Assembly (NCBI GenBank): GCA_048498995.1
Contig: JBEHWX010000028.1
Span: 1 to 59,764 of the forward strand
Length of the DNA: 59,764 nucleotides
Source: JBEHWX01 sp048498995
GTDB taxonomy: Bacteria > Bacteroidota > Ignavibacteria > OLB7
Direction: 5' to 3'
The notes beneath the pieces were generated by a model that was given only the letters and a program-made list of their open reading frames with translations, did not search any database and was not told the DNA's origin. How positions within the stretch are numbered: the stretch's first letter is position 1; each line of letters starts with the position of its first letter. This document shows, in pieces, positions 1 to 8,323 of the stretch. The position numbers and the translations under genes are program-made.

Positions 1-573
1 GGCCATCCCGCGGCCATCGGCGATGCCGCCGGCGGCGATCACCGGGATGCCGACGGCGTCGACGACCTGCGGAATCAGACAGAGCGTTGTAACCTCGTCG
101 ATCCCGTTGTGTCCTCCTGCCTCGAAGCCTTCGGCGACGACCGCGTCGACCCCGACGCTGGCGGCCTTCTCGGCGTGCTTGACGCTGGCGACGACGTGAA
201 CGACAGTGAGGTTGGCCCGTTTGAATGTGTCTATATGGAGCGCCGGATTGCCGGCCGAGGTGAAGACGATCTTCACGTCCTCATCCAGAACCGTCTGAAT
301 CAGCCGCTGGACATCTCCCCGGATCAGGGGGATGTTCACGCCGAAGCTCCGGGAGGTTTCGCTCCGGCAGGCGCGGATATGCTCGGCCAGAAGCTCCGGC
401 TTCATCGAGCCGGCGCCGATCAGCCCGAGTCCTCCGGCGTTGCTGACGGCCGAGGCCAGGCGGTGGCCGCTGCACCAGACCATGCCGGCCTGAATGATCG
501 GGTAGGGGATTGCGAAAAGCTCGGTGATCCGCGTCGGGATCGGCGCGCTGAGAGTTCGGAATTGCAATTGCAT
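1..573 (-). CDS. Nitronate monooxygenase / enoyl-ACP reductase II (FabK-like), 3' end cut by window edge
   Basis: The minus-strand frame starts at the ATG at 573-571 and stays open to base 1, giving the first 191 residues of an FMN-binding TIM-barrel enzyme. Visible family features are the N-terminal strand and loop 'YPIIQAGMVW', the glycine-rich 'SNAGGLGLIGAG', 'FGVNIPLI', the 'VVAEGFEAGGHNG' segment that holds the conserved active-site histidine and phosphate-binding glycines, and 'GIPVIAAGGIADGRGM'. Members either oxidise nitronates or reduce enoyl-ACP in fatty-acid synthesis, and the sequence here does not separate the two. No Shine-Dalgarno is visible. The gene diverges from the one at 700 across a 126-base gap. 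The C-terminal third or so lies outside the window. Confidence 0.88.
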   Translation of the reverse strand, partial: MQLQFRTLSAPIPTRITELFAIPYPIIQAGMVWCSGHRLASAVSNAGGLGLIGAGSMKPELLAEHIRACRSETSRSFGVNIPLIRGDVQRLIQTVLDEDVKIVFTSAGNPALHIDTFKRANLTVVHVVASVKHAEKAASVGVDAVVAEGFEAGGHNGIDEVTTLCLIPQVVDAVGIPVIAAGGIADGRGMA

Positions 574-699
574 AAGGGTTGACTCAAATTACGAAGCGAC
601 CGGCTTTTCCATGGACTTCATGGATGAGAGCCCGCAAGTTGACGACTGCTTGGATGGGAACACACCCCTGCCCGACGGCAAAGGAAGGGCTCTGACCAG

Positions 700-3648
700 A
701 TGCGACTACAGATCACGATTCCCTCGGTGCTGCTGCTGCTGGCGATGATCCTCGTCGGAAGCACCCGGCTCGATGCACAGTCACGCAATAGAAAGGATCA
801 CCGGGGACGCGACTTCTGGGTCGCCTACCTGCAGACCAACGGCGCCGAGCGTGCTCCACGCCTGGCCGCGACCATCTCCGCCGAGCGCGTTCCGACGCGC
901 GTCACCTTTACCTACGCGCGCGACGGGAGCAGCTTCGATGTGATCATCACCGAGGCCAATACCGCCTACCATATCAATCTGGACACCGACGAGCTGATGC
1001 TCCCGAGCCCGAGGGTCGCTCCCTTGACCAACTCGGCGCTCTATGTCCACGCCAACGACGAGATCACGCTCTACGGCATCAACACGATGGTCTGGAGCTC
1101 GGATGCCTTCCTGGCGCTGCCGACCGATCAGCTCGGTACCCGTCACGTGATCCTCTCCTACCCGAACACCATCTCGGCCGATCTTCAGGGAGAGTTCACC
1201 GGCGCATCGGACTTCCCGTCGCAGTTCGCGATCGTCGCCGGCGAGAACGGCACCGAGGTCGACGTCTACCCGACCGTCCGGATCAATGGGCGCCGCGACA
1301 ACTCCCCGTTCCATATCTCGATGCAGGCCGGCGACGTCTTCTTCGCCCAGGCCGACGGGAAGGCGGGGGTGGATATCACCGGCACCGAGATCCGGACGAA
1401 CCGGCCGGTGACCGTCTACGGAAGCCATCAGCGGACGAACATCCCCTGGACCGCCGCGGTCGGACGCGATCACCTGGTCGAGCAGCTCCCCTCGGTCGAT
1501 CGCTGGCCCTATCGGGTGATGGTCACGCCCCATTTCCAGATCCCGAAGACCAAGGCCGATCCGAACATCTTCCGGATCATCGCGGCCAACGACAACACGG
1601 TCATCAGTCTGGACAGCACCGAATACGGCACCCTCAACGCGCGCCAGGTGCTCGAGCTGCCGCTGGACCGCGCCCATCTGGTGACCGCCAGCGGGCCGAT
1701 CCTCGTGGCGCAGTACCAGGCCTCGGTCTCCGATCAGCCCTACGTCCGGGTGCCGAACGATTCGATCGGCGATCCCTTCATGTCGCTGGTCACCGCGCCG
1801 GAGCAGTTCGACACGCTCTACGCCTTCGAGAGCTTCTCCAGCCCGGAGTTCTTCTTCCACTATATCAACGTCACCGTCCCGACCGAGCGGATCCCGACGC
1901 TCCGCCTGGATGGGCAGCCGGTCGGCGTTCCCTTCACCAGGATCGAGAAGACGAGCTACAGCTACGCGCAGATCCAGGTGAGCGGGGGCTCCCACATGAT
2001 CCGGGCGGACGTTCCCTTCGGGCTGATGATCTACGGCTACGGGCCGTACAACTCCTACGGCTATCCCGGCGGACTGGTCTTCGACACCCTCTACAAGGAT
2101 CAGCGGCGGCCGGATATCGGCTGGTACGACGTCTGCGGCGGGGCCGCCGGCGCGGCCACCGACGCGAAGTTCGCCGACATGGGGATGGACACGCTCCGCC
2201 TGCTGCCGAGCTCCCGGAACGTCAAGCTCACGCTGACCCCCTATCGCCGCGGCGACGATTCGATCCCGTTCCGTCTGGATCTGATCGATCCCTACCAGGA
2301 TGGCTGGGCCGATCTGGTGGCCGTCGACTCCGTGGGCCTCGACCGGTATTACAGCTTCCCGGTGAAGGGCTTCACCCTGTCGATCGCCGGGGGAGGGTCC
2401 ACGCCGGTCAGGCTGGACACGCTCGCCTCGCTCAACGGCAAGGAATTCTGCCGGCAGATCACCGTGACCAATTACGGAGGGTTCCCGCAGGATCTGACCA
2501 CGCTGCTGACCGATCCCTCCGACGCGGATCTCCGGGTCTCAAGCGGGCTGCCGGCGACACTCCGGCCGGGGGAGACCCGCACCATCGACATCTGCTATCG
2601 CCACGCCGGCGACACCAGCGCGCTCTACACGATCAAGATCGGCAACGACTGTCTGCTCCGCTCGGTGGCCGAGCTGCCGGTGATCAGCGGCGTCGATACC
2701 TCCCGTCCCAAGATCACCCCGAGCCTGGATCCCTGCCGGAGCGATGAGAGCCTCGATCTGACCGATGTCGGCGTGCTCAACGCCGGCGTCGACTCGGTGA
2801 TCGTGACCACGCTGGTCAACGCCGACACGGTCTTCAGCAGCGCGCTCCCCTCCAAGGAGGTCGGGCTGACGATCCGCCGGATCGATCCCTACAAGGACAT
2901 GATCTATTCGCTGATCGTGAAGGATGCCGTCGGCAACCTCTCGACGATCTCCGACACGATCGGGGGCTTCACGCTGGCAGCCACGCGCCGGAGCGGCCAG
3001 CCGGTCGGCGCCCGCTTCGATGCTCCCTGGAAGTTCCAGACCCTGACCTACGGCGACCTCCAGTGCGATACGATTCTGCTGCACAATTACGGGCTGCTCC
3101 CGCTCGATCTCACCAGCCTCCATCTGGAGGGGAACGCGCAGTTCTCGATCCCGCCGGAGCAGCTTCCGATCCATCTCGAGGTGGGGGAGACCCGTCCGCT
3201 GGCGGTCTGCCTGGTGCCGCGCCGGATCGGCGATCAGTCGGATACGCTCGTGGCCGAGTTCTTCTGCGGCGCGCTCACCGAGCGGATCCCGCTGAATACC
3301 ATGGTCGACCCGCTCTACCAGACCTCGCGCGACGGCTGCGGGTCGATGATCGTGTTCGACATCGGCGGGTTCCTGCGGCGGAGCTTCATCCAGGCTCCGG
3401 TGCCGAACCCGGTGGAGGGGGGGAGCGCCTCGATCACCGTCGGCCTGGCCGAGTCAGGTCCGACCAGCCTGGTACTCTATGACGGCAAGGGGAACGAGGT
3501 CCGTCGTATCATCGACGAGCCGCTCGTGCCGGCCGGCCTGGCGAAGGTCGACGCCGACGTGCGCGACCTGCCGAGCGGCGTGTATTATCTCCGTCTGGTG
3601 ACCCCGTCCGGGACGCCGTTGACGGAGAAGCTCGTGATCAATCACTGA
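700..3648 (+). CDS. T9SS-exported surface protein with IgGFc-binding-like N-terminal domain (paralog 1)
   Basis: 982 residues. The start at 700 follows AAGGAAGG at 681-688. Residues 1-27 are a signal peptide ending 'TRLDAQ'. From about 35 to 460 the pattern 'GRDFWVAYLQTN', 'NDEITLYGIN', 'SSDAFLALPTDQLG', 'IAANDNTVISLD' and 'GYGPYNSYGYPGG' matches the IgGFc-binding family, which is common in exported adhesin-like proteins. Residues about 475-890 form repeated beta-sandwich-like modules with paired cysteines and 'LRPGETRTIDICY'-type edges, like choice-of-anchor/HYDIN-type domains. The last ~80 residues ('VPNPVEGGSASI' to 'SGVYYLRLVTPSG') are a type A T9SS sorting domain. It should therefore cross the outer membrane and be surface-attached or released. 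Its ligand is unknown. A second paralog follows after a 264-base gap. Confidence 0.88.
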   Translation: MRLQITIPSVLLLLAMILVGSTRLDAQSRNRKDHRGRDFWVAYLQTNGAERAPRLAATISAERVPTRVTFTYARDGSSFDVIITEANTAYHINLDTDELMLPSPRVAPLTNSALYVHANDEITLYGINTMVWSSDAFLALPTDQLGTRHVILSYPNTISADLQGEFTGASDFPSQFAIVAGENGTEVDVYPTVRINGRRDNSPFHISMQAGDVFFAQADGKAGVDITGTEIRTNRPVTVYGSHQRTNIPWTAAVGRDHLVEQLPSVDRWPYRVMVTPHFQIPKTKADPNIFRIIAANDNTVISLDSTEYGTLNARQVLELPLDRAHLVTASGPILVAQYQASVSDQPYVRVPNDSIGDPFMSLVTAPEQFDTLYAFESFSSPEFFFHYINVTVPTERIPTLRLDGQPVGVPFTRIEKTSYSYAQIQVSGGSHMIRADVPFGLMIYGYGPYNSYGYPGGLVFDTLYKDQRRPDIGWYDVCGGAAGAATDAKFADMGMDTLRLLPSSRNVKLTLTPYRRGDDSIPFRLDLIDPYQDGWADLVAVDSVGLDRYYSFPVKGFTLSIAGGGSTPVRLDTLASLNGKEFCRQITVTNYGGFPQDLTTLLTDPSDADLRVSSGLPATLRPGETRTIDICYRHAGDTSALYTIKIGNDCLLRSVAELPVISGVDTSRPKITPSLDPCRSDESLDLTDVGVLNAGVDSVIVTTLVNADTVFSSALPSKEVGLTIRRIDPYKDMIYSLIVKDAVGNLSTISDTIGGFTLAATRRSGQPVGARFDAPWKFQTLTYGDLQCDTILLHNYGLLPLDLTSLHLEGNAQFSIPPEQLPIHLEVGETRPLAVCLVPRRIGDQSDTLVAEFFCGALTERIPLNTMVDPLYQTSRDGCGSMIVFDIGGFLRRSFIQAPVPNPVEGGSASITVGLAESGPTSLVLYDGKGNEVRRIIDEPLVPAGLAKVDADVRDLPSGVYYLRLVTPSGTPLTEKLVINH

Positions 3649-3730
3649 CCGGCTCCGGGAGAGCGTGCGGCGGTTTCGACCGGGTCTCCGGCTCGGAACC
3701 GCCGTGGGCTCTCGTCCCGGAATCCGGCCG

Positions 3731-3780
3731 CCGGCCTCGGCACCGCCGGCCTCGGCACCGCCGGCCTCGGCACCGCCGGC
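3731..3780. repeat. 15-bp tandem repeat, three copies
   Basis: Three identical 15-base units (CCGGCCTCGGCACCG) run from 3731 to 3775, with a fourth started at 3776-3780, in the gap between the two IgGFc-like paralogs. No coding or hairpin role is apparent. Slippage could change the copy number. Confidence 0.9.
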
Positions 3781-3912
3781 GATCAGGAGCGGCGTCGGCA
3801 CCCCAATACCCGACGCGAGGCGGCCCGTTGACGGCCGCAACGATTCCGGAACGCGCAGTGCGCCTCGGGGCGCCGCTGGGCACGCGAATCCATTCAAGGC
3901 AACAGGAGCGCC

Positions 3913-6867
3913 ATGAAGTTCTCGAGTGGTACCCCGATACGCATCGTCCGATTCCTTCTGCCGGTTCTTGCCGTGGTGGCCCTGGTCGCGCTCGACGCGC
4001 GCGCCCAGGTGCCGCACGACACGAAGGGACGAAAGTTCTGGATCACCTTCATGCTCAACGAGGGGAACGAGCCCCCCTCGGATCTGCGCATCTACATGGC
4101 CGGCGAGGTGCCGACCGTGGCGCGCCTGATCTACCACCTCACCAACGATACCATCGTGGTGCCGCTGCTGGTCCCCAGGACCACCGTCGAGGTGAAGATC
4201 AACGACGTGTTCGGCAAAGCCGTCGAGCTGGACAACTTCGAGGAGTTCTCCGAGAAGTCGATCGAGGTGCTGGCCAACGACGACATCACCCTCTACGGCA
4301 TCAATATCAATTCGAAGTCGGCCGATGCGTTCCTCGGCCTTCCGGACGATGTTCTGACCGGCCGGTATATCGTGCTCGGCTACCCAAACGGGCCGAAGGA
4401 CAACATCGGCGTCGGACCGAAGCGCTACGCTCCCTCGGAGTTCGCCATCGTCGGCACCGAGGATGGGACCACCGTGAAGATCACCGCGCCGCAAGGGACG
4501 GTGATCAACAACCGGTTGACGACCAGCTTCACGATCGGGCTCGACAAGGGGCAGGTCTTTTTCGGCGAGGCGCAGACCATCGGCGCGCAGGATATCAGCG
4601 GCACCGAGGTGATCGCCAACAAACCGGTGGCGGTCTTCGGCGGCAACGACCGGACGTCGATTCCCTCCAGGATCGGCAACTTCCGCGATCATCTGGTCGA
4701 GCAGATGCCGCCGCTGGAGGCCTGGGGGAAGGAGGCGGTGCTGACGCCGTTCTACAAGATCACGCCGAGCTCGCCCCATATCGCCGAGGCGCGCATCCTG
4801 GCCGCCTTCGACAACACGGTCTGGCGGATCGACGGCGTGCAGCAGACCCCGCCGCTGATGCGCGGCAAACCGGTGCGGATCGATCTGACCAAGGCGCAGG
4901 TGATCACCGCCGATCAGCCGATTCTCGTTGCCCAGTACGAGCACTCGGTCGATGTCTATTCCGACACCAGCGACTCGACCAGCGAGCCGCTGCTGGGGGA
5001 TCCGTTCATGACACTTATTCCCCCATCGGAGCAGTTCGATACCGCCTACGCGTTCCAGAGCGTTACCCACGAGGAATTCGAAGACACGGCGCACTTCATC
5101 AACGTGGTGGTTCCGACCACGGCAACGAGCACCGTGACGATCGACGGGGTCAACGGCGGATGGCCCTTCACGCCGGTGCCGGGATCGCGCTTCAGCTTCG
5201 CGCAGATCCGCGTGCGTCCCGGCGCGCATTACATCCGCGCCAGCGAGCCGTTCGGACTCTACGCCTACGGCTACGGCGCGGCCAACTCCTACGGCTACAA
5301 CGGCGGCATGCTCTTCCGGACCCTCGTCAACGATTTCGAGCCGCCGGTGATCACCGCCGATTCCAAGTGCGACTCCCTGATCGGCGTGGCCTTCGACGCC
5401 CATATCACCGATACCGGCGTCGACTCCCTCTACATCACCGGCGCGCCCCAGAACCTGAGCGTCTCGATCGATCCGCTCACCTCTCCGAAGGATTCGGTTC
5501 ATTTCCGAGCGCGGCTGGTCGATCCATATCAGGATGGCATGGTGGCCCTGAAGGCGATCGATTCCGGAGGACGCTCCTTCACGCGTGTCGTCGGCGTCCC
5601 CGGATTCACGGTCCGGGGCCAGGGAATGTCCGGCAACGCGCCGCTCATGGTCGATACGATCTTGTTTTTCAACGGAAACAGCATCTGCCAGAAGTTCACG
5701 TTGGAGAATTATGGTCGTTTTCAGCAGGTGATCTCAGGCCTCGACATCGTTCCAGACGCACCGGTCGGTACCGTGATCAACGCGGCGCTCCCCATCACGC
5801 TTGAACCGGGGGAGAAGAAAACGATCGAGATCTGTTTCGCGCCTGTCGGCGACACGGCACTGTCGCGCCAGATCACGATTCATGGCGACTGCACCGATCG
5901 TACGATCGCCGAGGTGCCGCTGGCCAGTGCCGTCGACACCATACCACCGCTCGTTACCAAGCCCGATCAACCGTGCGCGGAGGATTACGTGTTGACCATC
6001 TACGATAAATCCCGCTATGGGCGCCCGACCGTGACGATCGACACCATTATCAATGGAGACGTGATTCCAAGCGGGAATCCCGACAAGCTTCAATTACGTT
6101 GGCACGATCGACATCGCGACCTGATCTACAAGGTTACCGTGGTCGATCGCGCCGGCAACGTCACGGTCGCGCAGGATACGCTGGCCGGATTCACGGTGGC
6201 GGCGCTCGACCAGATCGGCGACACCATCTCGGTGTCGCGCAACCTCGGCTGGACCGGCGACAGCCTGGATCTCGGCACCGCGCGCTGCGACAGCGTGACG
6301 CTGACCAATTTCGGCCGCCGTCCGATCCGCATCGCGATGGCCACGCTGCTGGGGAACGTGGGCTTGAGCGTCCCGCCGACGCAGTTCCCGATCGACATCG
6401 CGCCGGGAGAGAAGAAGAAGATCGAGCTCTGCCTGGCGCGGGCGAACGTCTCGATGCTGAACGACACGCTGCTGATCACCGATGTCTGCGGCGCGGCCGA
6501 GCTGGTGCCGCTGAGCACGCCGATCCGGAGCGTCGATGTGCTCGGGATGGACAACTGCCGGAGCATTCTCCACGTCTCGATGTTCGCTCCGACCAAGCGC
6601 ACCTTCATGACCACGCCGGTCCCGAATCCGGTCGCCGGCACTTCCGCCTCGGTGGACGTCGGCCTGGTGAACGCGCAGGTGGTATCGATCGAGCTGCGTG
6701 ACGCCAAGGGGGAGCACGCGATCGACGTGATCCGGAATGTGCAGCTCGACGCCGGCATCAGCCGGATCGAGTTCGACCTCTCCTCGGTCAAGAGCGGCGC
6801 CTACTTCTGCACGATGACGACCGCGGCGGGTGAGCGCGTGGTCGAGAAGATGATCGTCCGGCACTGA
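3913..6867 (+). CDS. T9SS-exported surface protein with IgGFc-binding-like N-terminal domain (paralog 2)
   Basis: 984 residues. The start at 3913 is preceded by AGGAG at 3904-3908. The signal peptide ends near 'LDARAQ' (about residue 32). The body repeats the architecture of the gene at 700: 'GRKFWITFMLNEGN', 'NDDITLYGININ', 'SADAFLGLPDDVLTG', 'VAVFGGNDRTSIP' and 'GYGAANSYGYNGG' in the IgGFc-like half; two cysteine-bearing beta modules with 'LEPGEKKTIEICF' and 'IAPGEKKKIELCL'; and a C-terminal T9SS sorting domain beginning 'TPVPNPVAGTSASVDVGL'. The two proteins align end to end by eye, so this is a tandem duplication that has diverged considerably. A strong hairpin follows at 6924. The function is presumably cell-surface binding or adhesion, inferred from the domain only. 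Confidence 0.88.
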   Translation: MKFSSGTPIRIVRFLLPVLAVVALVALDARAQVPHDTKGRKFWITFMLNEGNEPPSDLRIYMAGEVPTVARLIYHLTNDTIVVPLLVPRTTVEVKINDVFGKAVELDNFEEFSEKSIEVLANDDITLYGININSKSADAFLGLPDDVLTGRYIVLGYPNGPKDNIGVGPKRYAPSEFAIVGTEDGTTVKITAPQGTVINNRLTTSFTIGLDKGQVFFGEAQTIGAQDISGTEVIANKPVAVFGGNDRTSIPSRIGNFRDHLVEQMPPLEAWGKEAVLTPFYKITPSSPHIAEARILAAFDNTVWRIDGVQQTPPLMRGKPVRIDLTKAQVITADQPILVAQYEHSVDVYSDTSDSTSEPLLGDPFMTLIPPSEQFDTAYAFQSVTHEEFEDTAHFINVVVPTTATSTVTIDGVNGGWPFTPVPGSRFSFAQIRVRPGAHYIRASEPFGLYAYGYGAANSYGYNGGMLFRTLVNDFEPPVITADSKCDSLIGVAFDAHITDTGVDSLYITGAPQNLSVSIDPLTSPKDSVHFRARLVDPYQDGMVALKAIDSGGRSFTRVVGVPGFTVRGQGMSGNAPLMVDTILFFNGNSICQKFTLENYGRFQQVISGLDIVPDAPVGTVINAALPITLEPGEKKTIEICFAPVGDTALSRQITIHGDCTDRTIAEVPLASAVDTIPPLVTKPDQPCAEDYVLTIYDKSRYGRPTVTIDTIINGDVIPSGNPDKLQLRWHDRHRDLIYKVTVVDRAGNVTVAQDTLAGFTVAALDQIGDTISVSRNLGWTGDSLDLGTARCDSVTLTNFGRRPIRIAMATLLGNVGLSVPPTQFPIDIAPGEKKKIELCLARANVSMLNDTLLITDVCGAAELVPLSTPIRSVDVLGMDNCRSILHVSMFAPTKRTFMTTPVPNPVAGTSASVDVGLVNAQVVSIELRDAKGEHAIDVIRNVQLDAGISRIEFDLSSVKSGAYFCTMTTAAGERVVEKMIVRH

Positions 6868-6923
6868 GCCGCGGAGCGCCGGGCATCCCATCCGGGCTGC
6901 CCGCATGCGATCAGCACGCGTGG

Positions 6924-6956
6924 CCGAGCGGCTTTCCCGACGGGGGAGCCGCTCGG
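6924..6956 (+). terminator. Stem-loop after the second IgGFc-like gene, probable terminator
   Basis: Ten perfect base pairs: arms CCGAGCGGCT (6924-6933) and AGCCGCTCGG (6947-6956) with a 13-base loop, 57 bases after the stop at 6867. Only a weak T run (CTCGTTTCGG) follows, so termination efficiency is uncertain. Confidence 0.55.
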
Positions 6957-7648
6957 CTCGTTTCGGTCCCGGCCGTTACCGGATAGCCCCGTTCGTTTCG
7001 AATCGCGCGATCGACCTCGGCGCCCGGTCGACCTCGGCGCGCGGTCAACGACGCCGTGCGCGCCACGCTTGGCGCTCCCGGGAATGTCCGGACACTCGCC
7101 GGCGGAGGAGAGGATGATGATGATTGGAAGAGATGATGATCCGAGGAGATCCCGAGAAGATGATGACGGGAAGGGGTCGTGAGCGGAGGTATGTGGCGAG
7201 GGGGACAGGGTGGGGAGAAAATGGAAAAGCTCGCCTTCTCGCCGACACTCTCTTCGCCCGTTGAGAGTGTCGGACATGATGACGAGCATTTCCAGAACGG
7301 GGCGCAATCGGCTGTGCGGAGAGCGGGGGGCCGGCTGATCCGGATCGCTCGCAATGCCGTGGCGCACGTGATGCAATGCACCGGACGCCCTACTGACCAG
7401 TACATCGAAGCGTTCGCCTGCGCGCGGTACCCGGCGCGGATCTCCATCCGCACAGCGGATCATGTTCCGATTCGATCCCCAACTTAGGGCGCCGACATTA
7501 GAGGAGTCTGAGCGCCGGATGAGAAAGCTCTAATGAACGCGTCCTGCATCGTCGCTATTTCGGCCGGCGCGTATGTTTGTCCGGCGCGTGCTCCCGGCGC
7601 CGGCGCCGACGCGATCACCGCGCGGCAACCTCTGCATACTCTCACGCG
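6957..7648. other. Gene-free region with hairpin and low-complexity tract
   Basis: No open frame here has convincing protein character on either strand. About 7098-7197 is purine-rich with many GATGAT/GAAGATG steps. An 11-bp perfect hairpin lies at 7242-7252/7263-7273 (CCGACACTCTC, loop of 10, GAGAGTGTCGG) and is not followed by a T run on either strand. An 8-bp dyad sits at 7496-7535, upstream of the response regulator. Confidence 0.6.
7496..7535. promoter_or_regulatory. Inverted repeat upstream of response regulator, possible operator
   Basis: CATTAGAG (7496-7503) is repeated as its reverse complement CTCTAATG (7528-7535), with 24 bases between, about 115 bases before the regulator start. 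The location suits autoregulation of the two-component pair, but no known binding-site consensus was recognised. Confidence 0.3.
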
Positions 7649-8323
7649 ATGCGCATTCTAGTCATCGAGGACGAAAAACGTCTTTCGGATGTCCTCAGGA
7701 AGGGACTCACCGAGGAAGGATACACGGTCGATGTGGCCGACGACGGCGAGGCGGGCTACCGCATGGTCGCCGACGCCGACTACGACCTGATCATCCTCGA
7801 CTGGCGCCTGCCGAAGCGGAGCGGCATCGATCTGCTCCGCCAGCTCCGGGGGGAGCGATGCGTGGCCCCGGTGCTGATGCTCACCGCGCGGATCGAGATC
7901 GCCGATCGGGTGGAGGGGCTCGATGCCGGCGCCGACGATTACCTGACCAAGCCGTTCGCCTTCGAGGAGCTTCTGGCGCGCGTCCGGGCGCTGCTGCGCC
8001 GCGATCACCGGGATGCGCGCGCCATGCTGGAGATCGATGATCTGGTGGTCGACCCGGCCACGCATGGCGTGAAGCGGGGCGGCGTGACCGTGCCGCTGAG
8101 CAGCCGCGAGTATGCCCTGCTCGAATACTTCCTCCGGAACCAGAACCGCGTCCTCAGCCGCACCGTGATCGCCGAGCACGTCTGGGACTTCCCATACGCG
8201 ACCACCACGAACGTGATCGACGTCTATGTCAAGTACCTGCGCGACAAGCTCGACGTGGGATCGCGTCGTCCGCTGATTCACACGGTGCGCGGCGCCGGCT
8301 ACATCATGCGCCTGGAGGAGTGA
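7649..8323 (+). CDS. OmpR/PhoB-family response regulator
   Basis: 224 residues. The ATG at 7649 is chosen because the receiver domain begins at once with 'MRILVIEDEK'; an in-frame extension to 7577 encodes only arginine-rich sequence. The receiver has acidic residues E7/D8, the phosphoacceptor D51 in 'LIILDWRLP', a conserved T in 'VLMLTAR' and K101 in 'DDYLTKPFAFEEL'. The C-terminal winged helix shows 'LSSREYALLEYFLRNQ' and 'TNVIDVYVKYLRDKLD' with the wing 'IHTVRGAGYIM'. It resembles CusR/CopR/QseB-type transcription factors, but the signal is not identifiable. Its TGA overlaps the ATG of the kinase by one base, so the two are translationally coupled. Confidence 0.95.
   Translation: MRILVIEDEKRLSDVLRKGLTEEGYTVDVADDGEAGYRMVADADYDLIILDWRLPKRSGIDLLRQLRGERCVAPVLMLTARIEIADRVEGLDAGADDYLTKPFAFEELLARVRALLRRDHRDARAMLEIDDLVVDPATHGVKRGGVTVPLSSREYALLEYFLRNQNRVLSRTVIAEHVWDFPYATTTNVIDVYVKYLRDKLDVGSRRPLIHTVRGAGYIMRLEE

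Noticed and set aside
6905..7010. tRNA-like words (GTGGCCGAGCGG near 6921 and TTCGAATC near 6997)
   Set aside because: No acceptor stem, anticodon arm or T stem can be folded around them; the first is one arm of the hairpin at 6924-6956.
6801..7463. Open frames on both strands in the 6.87-7.65 kb gap
   Set aside because: Arg/Ser/Pro-rich, no motif, overlapping each other and the 3' end of a real gene; no ribosome site or conserved feature.
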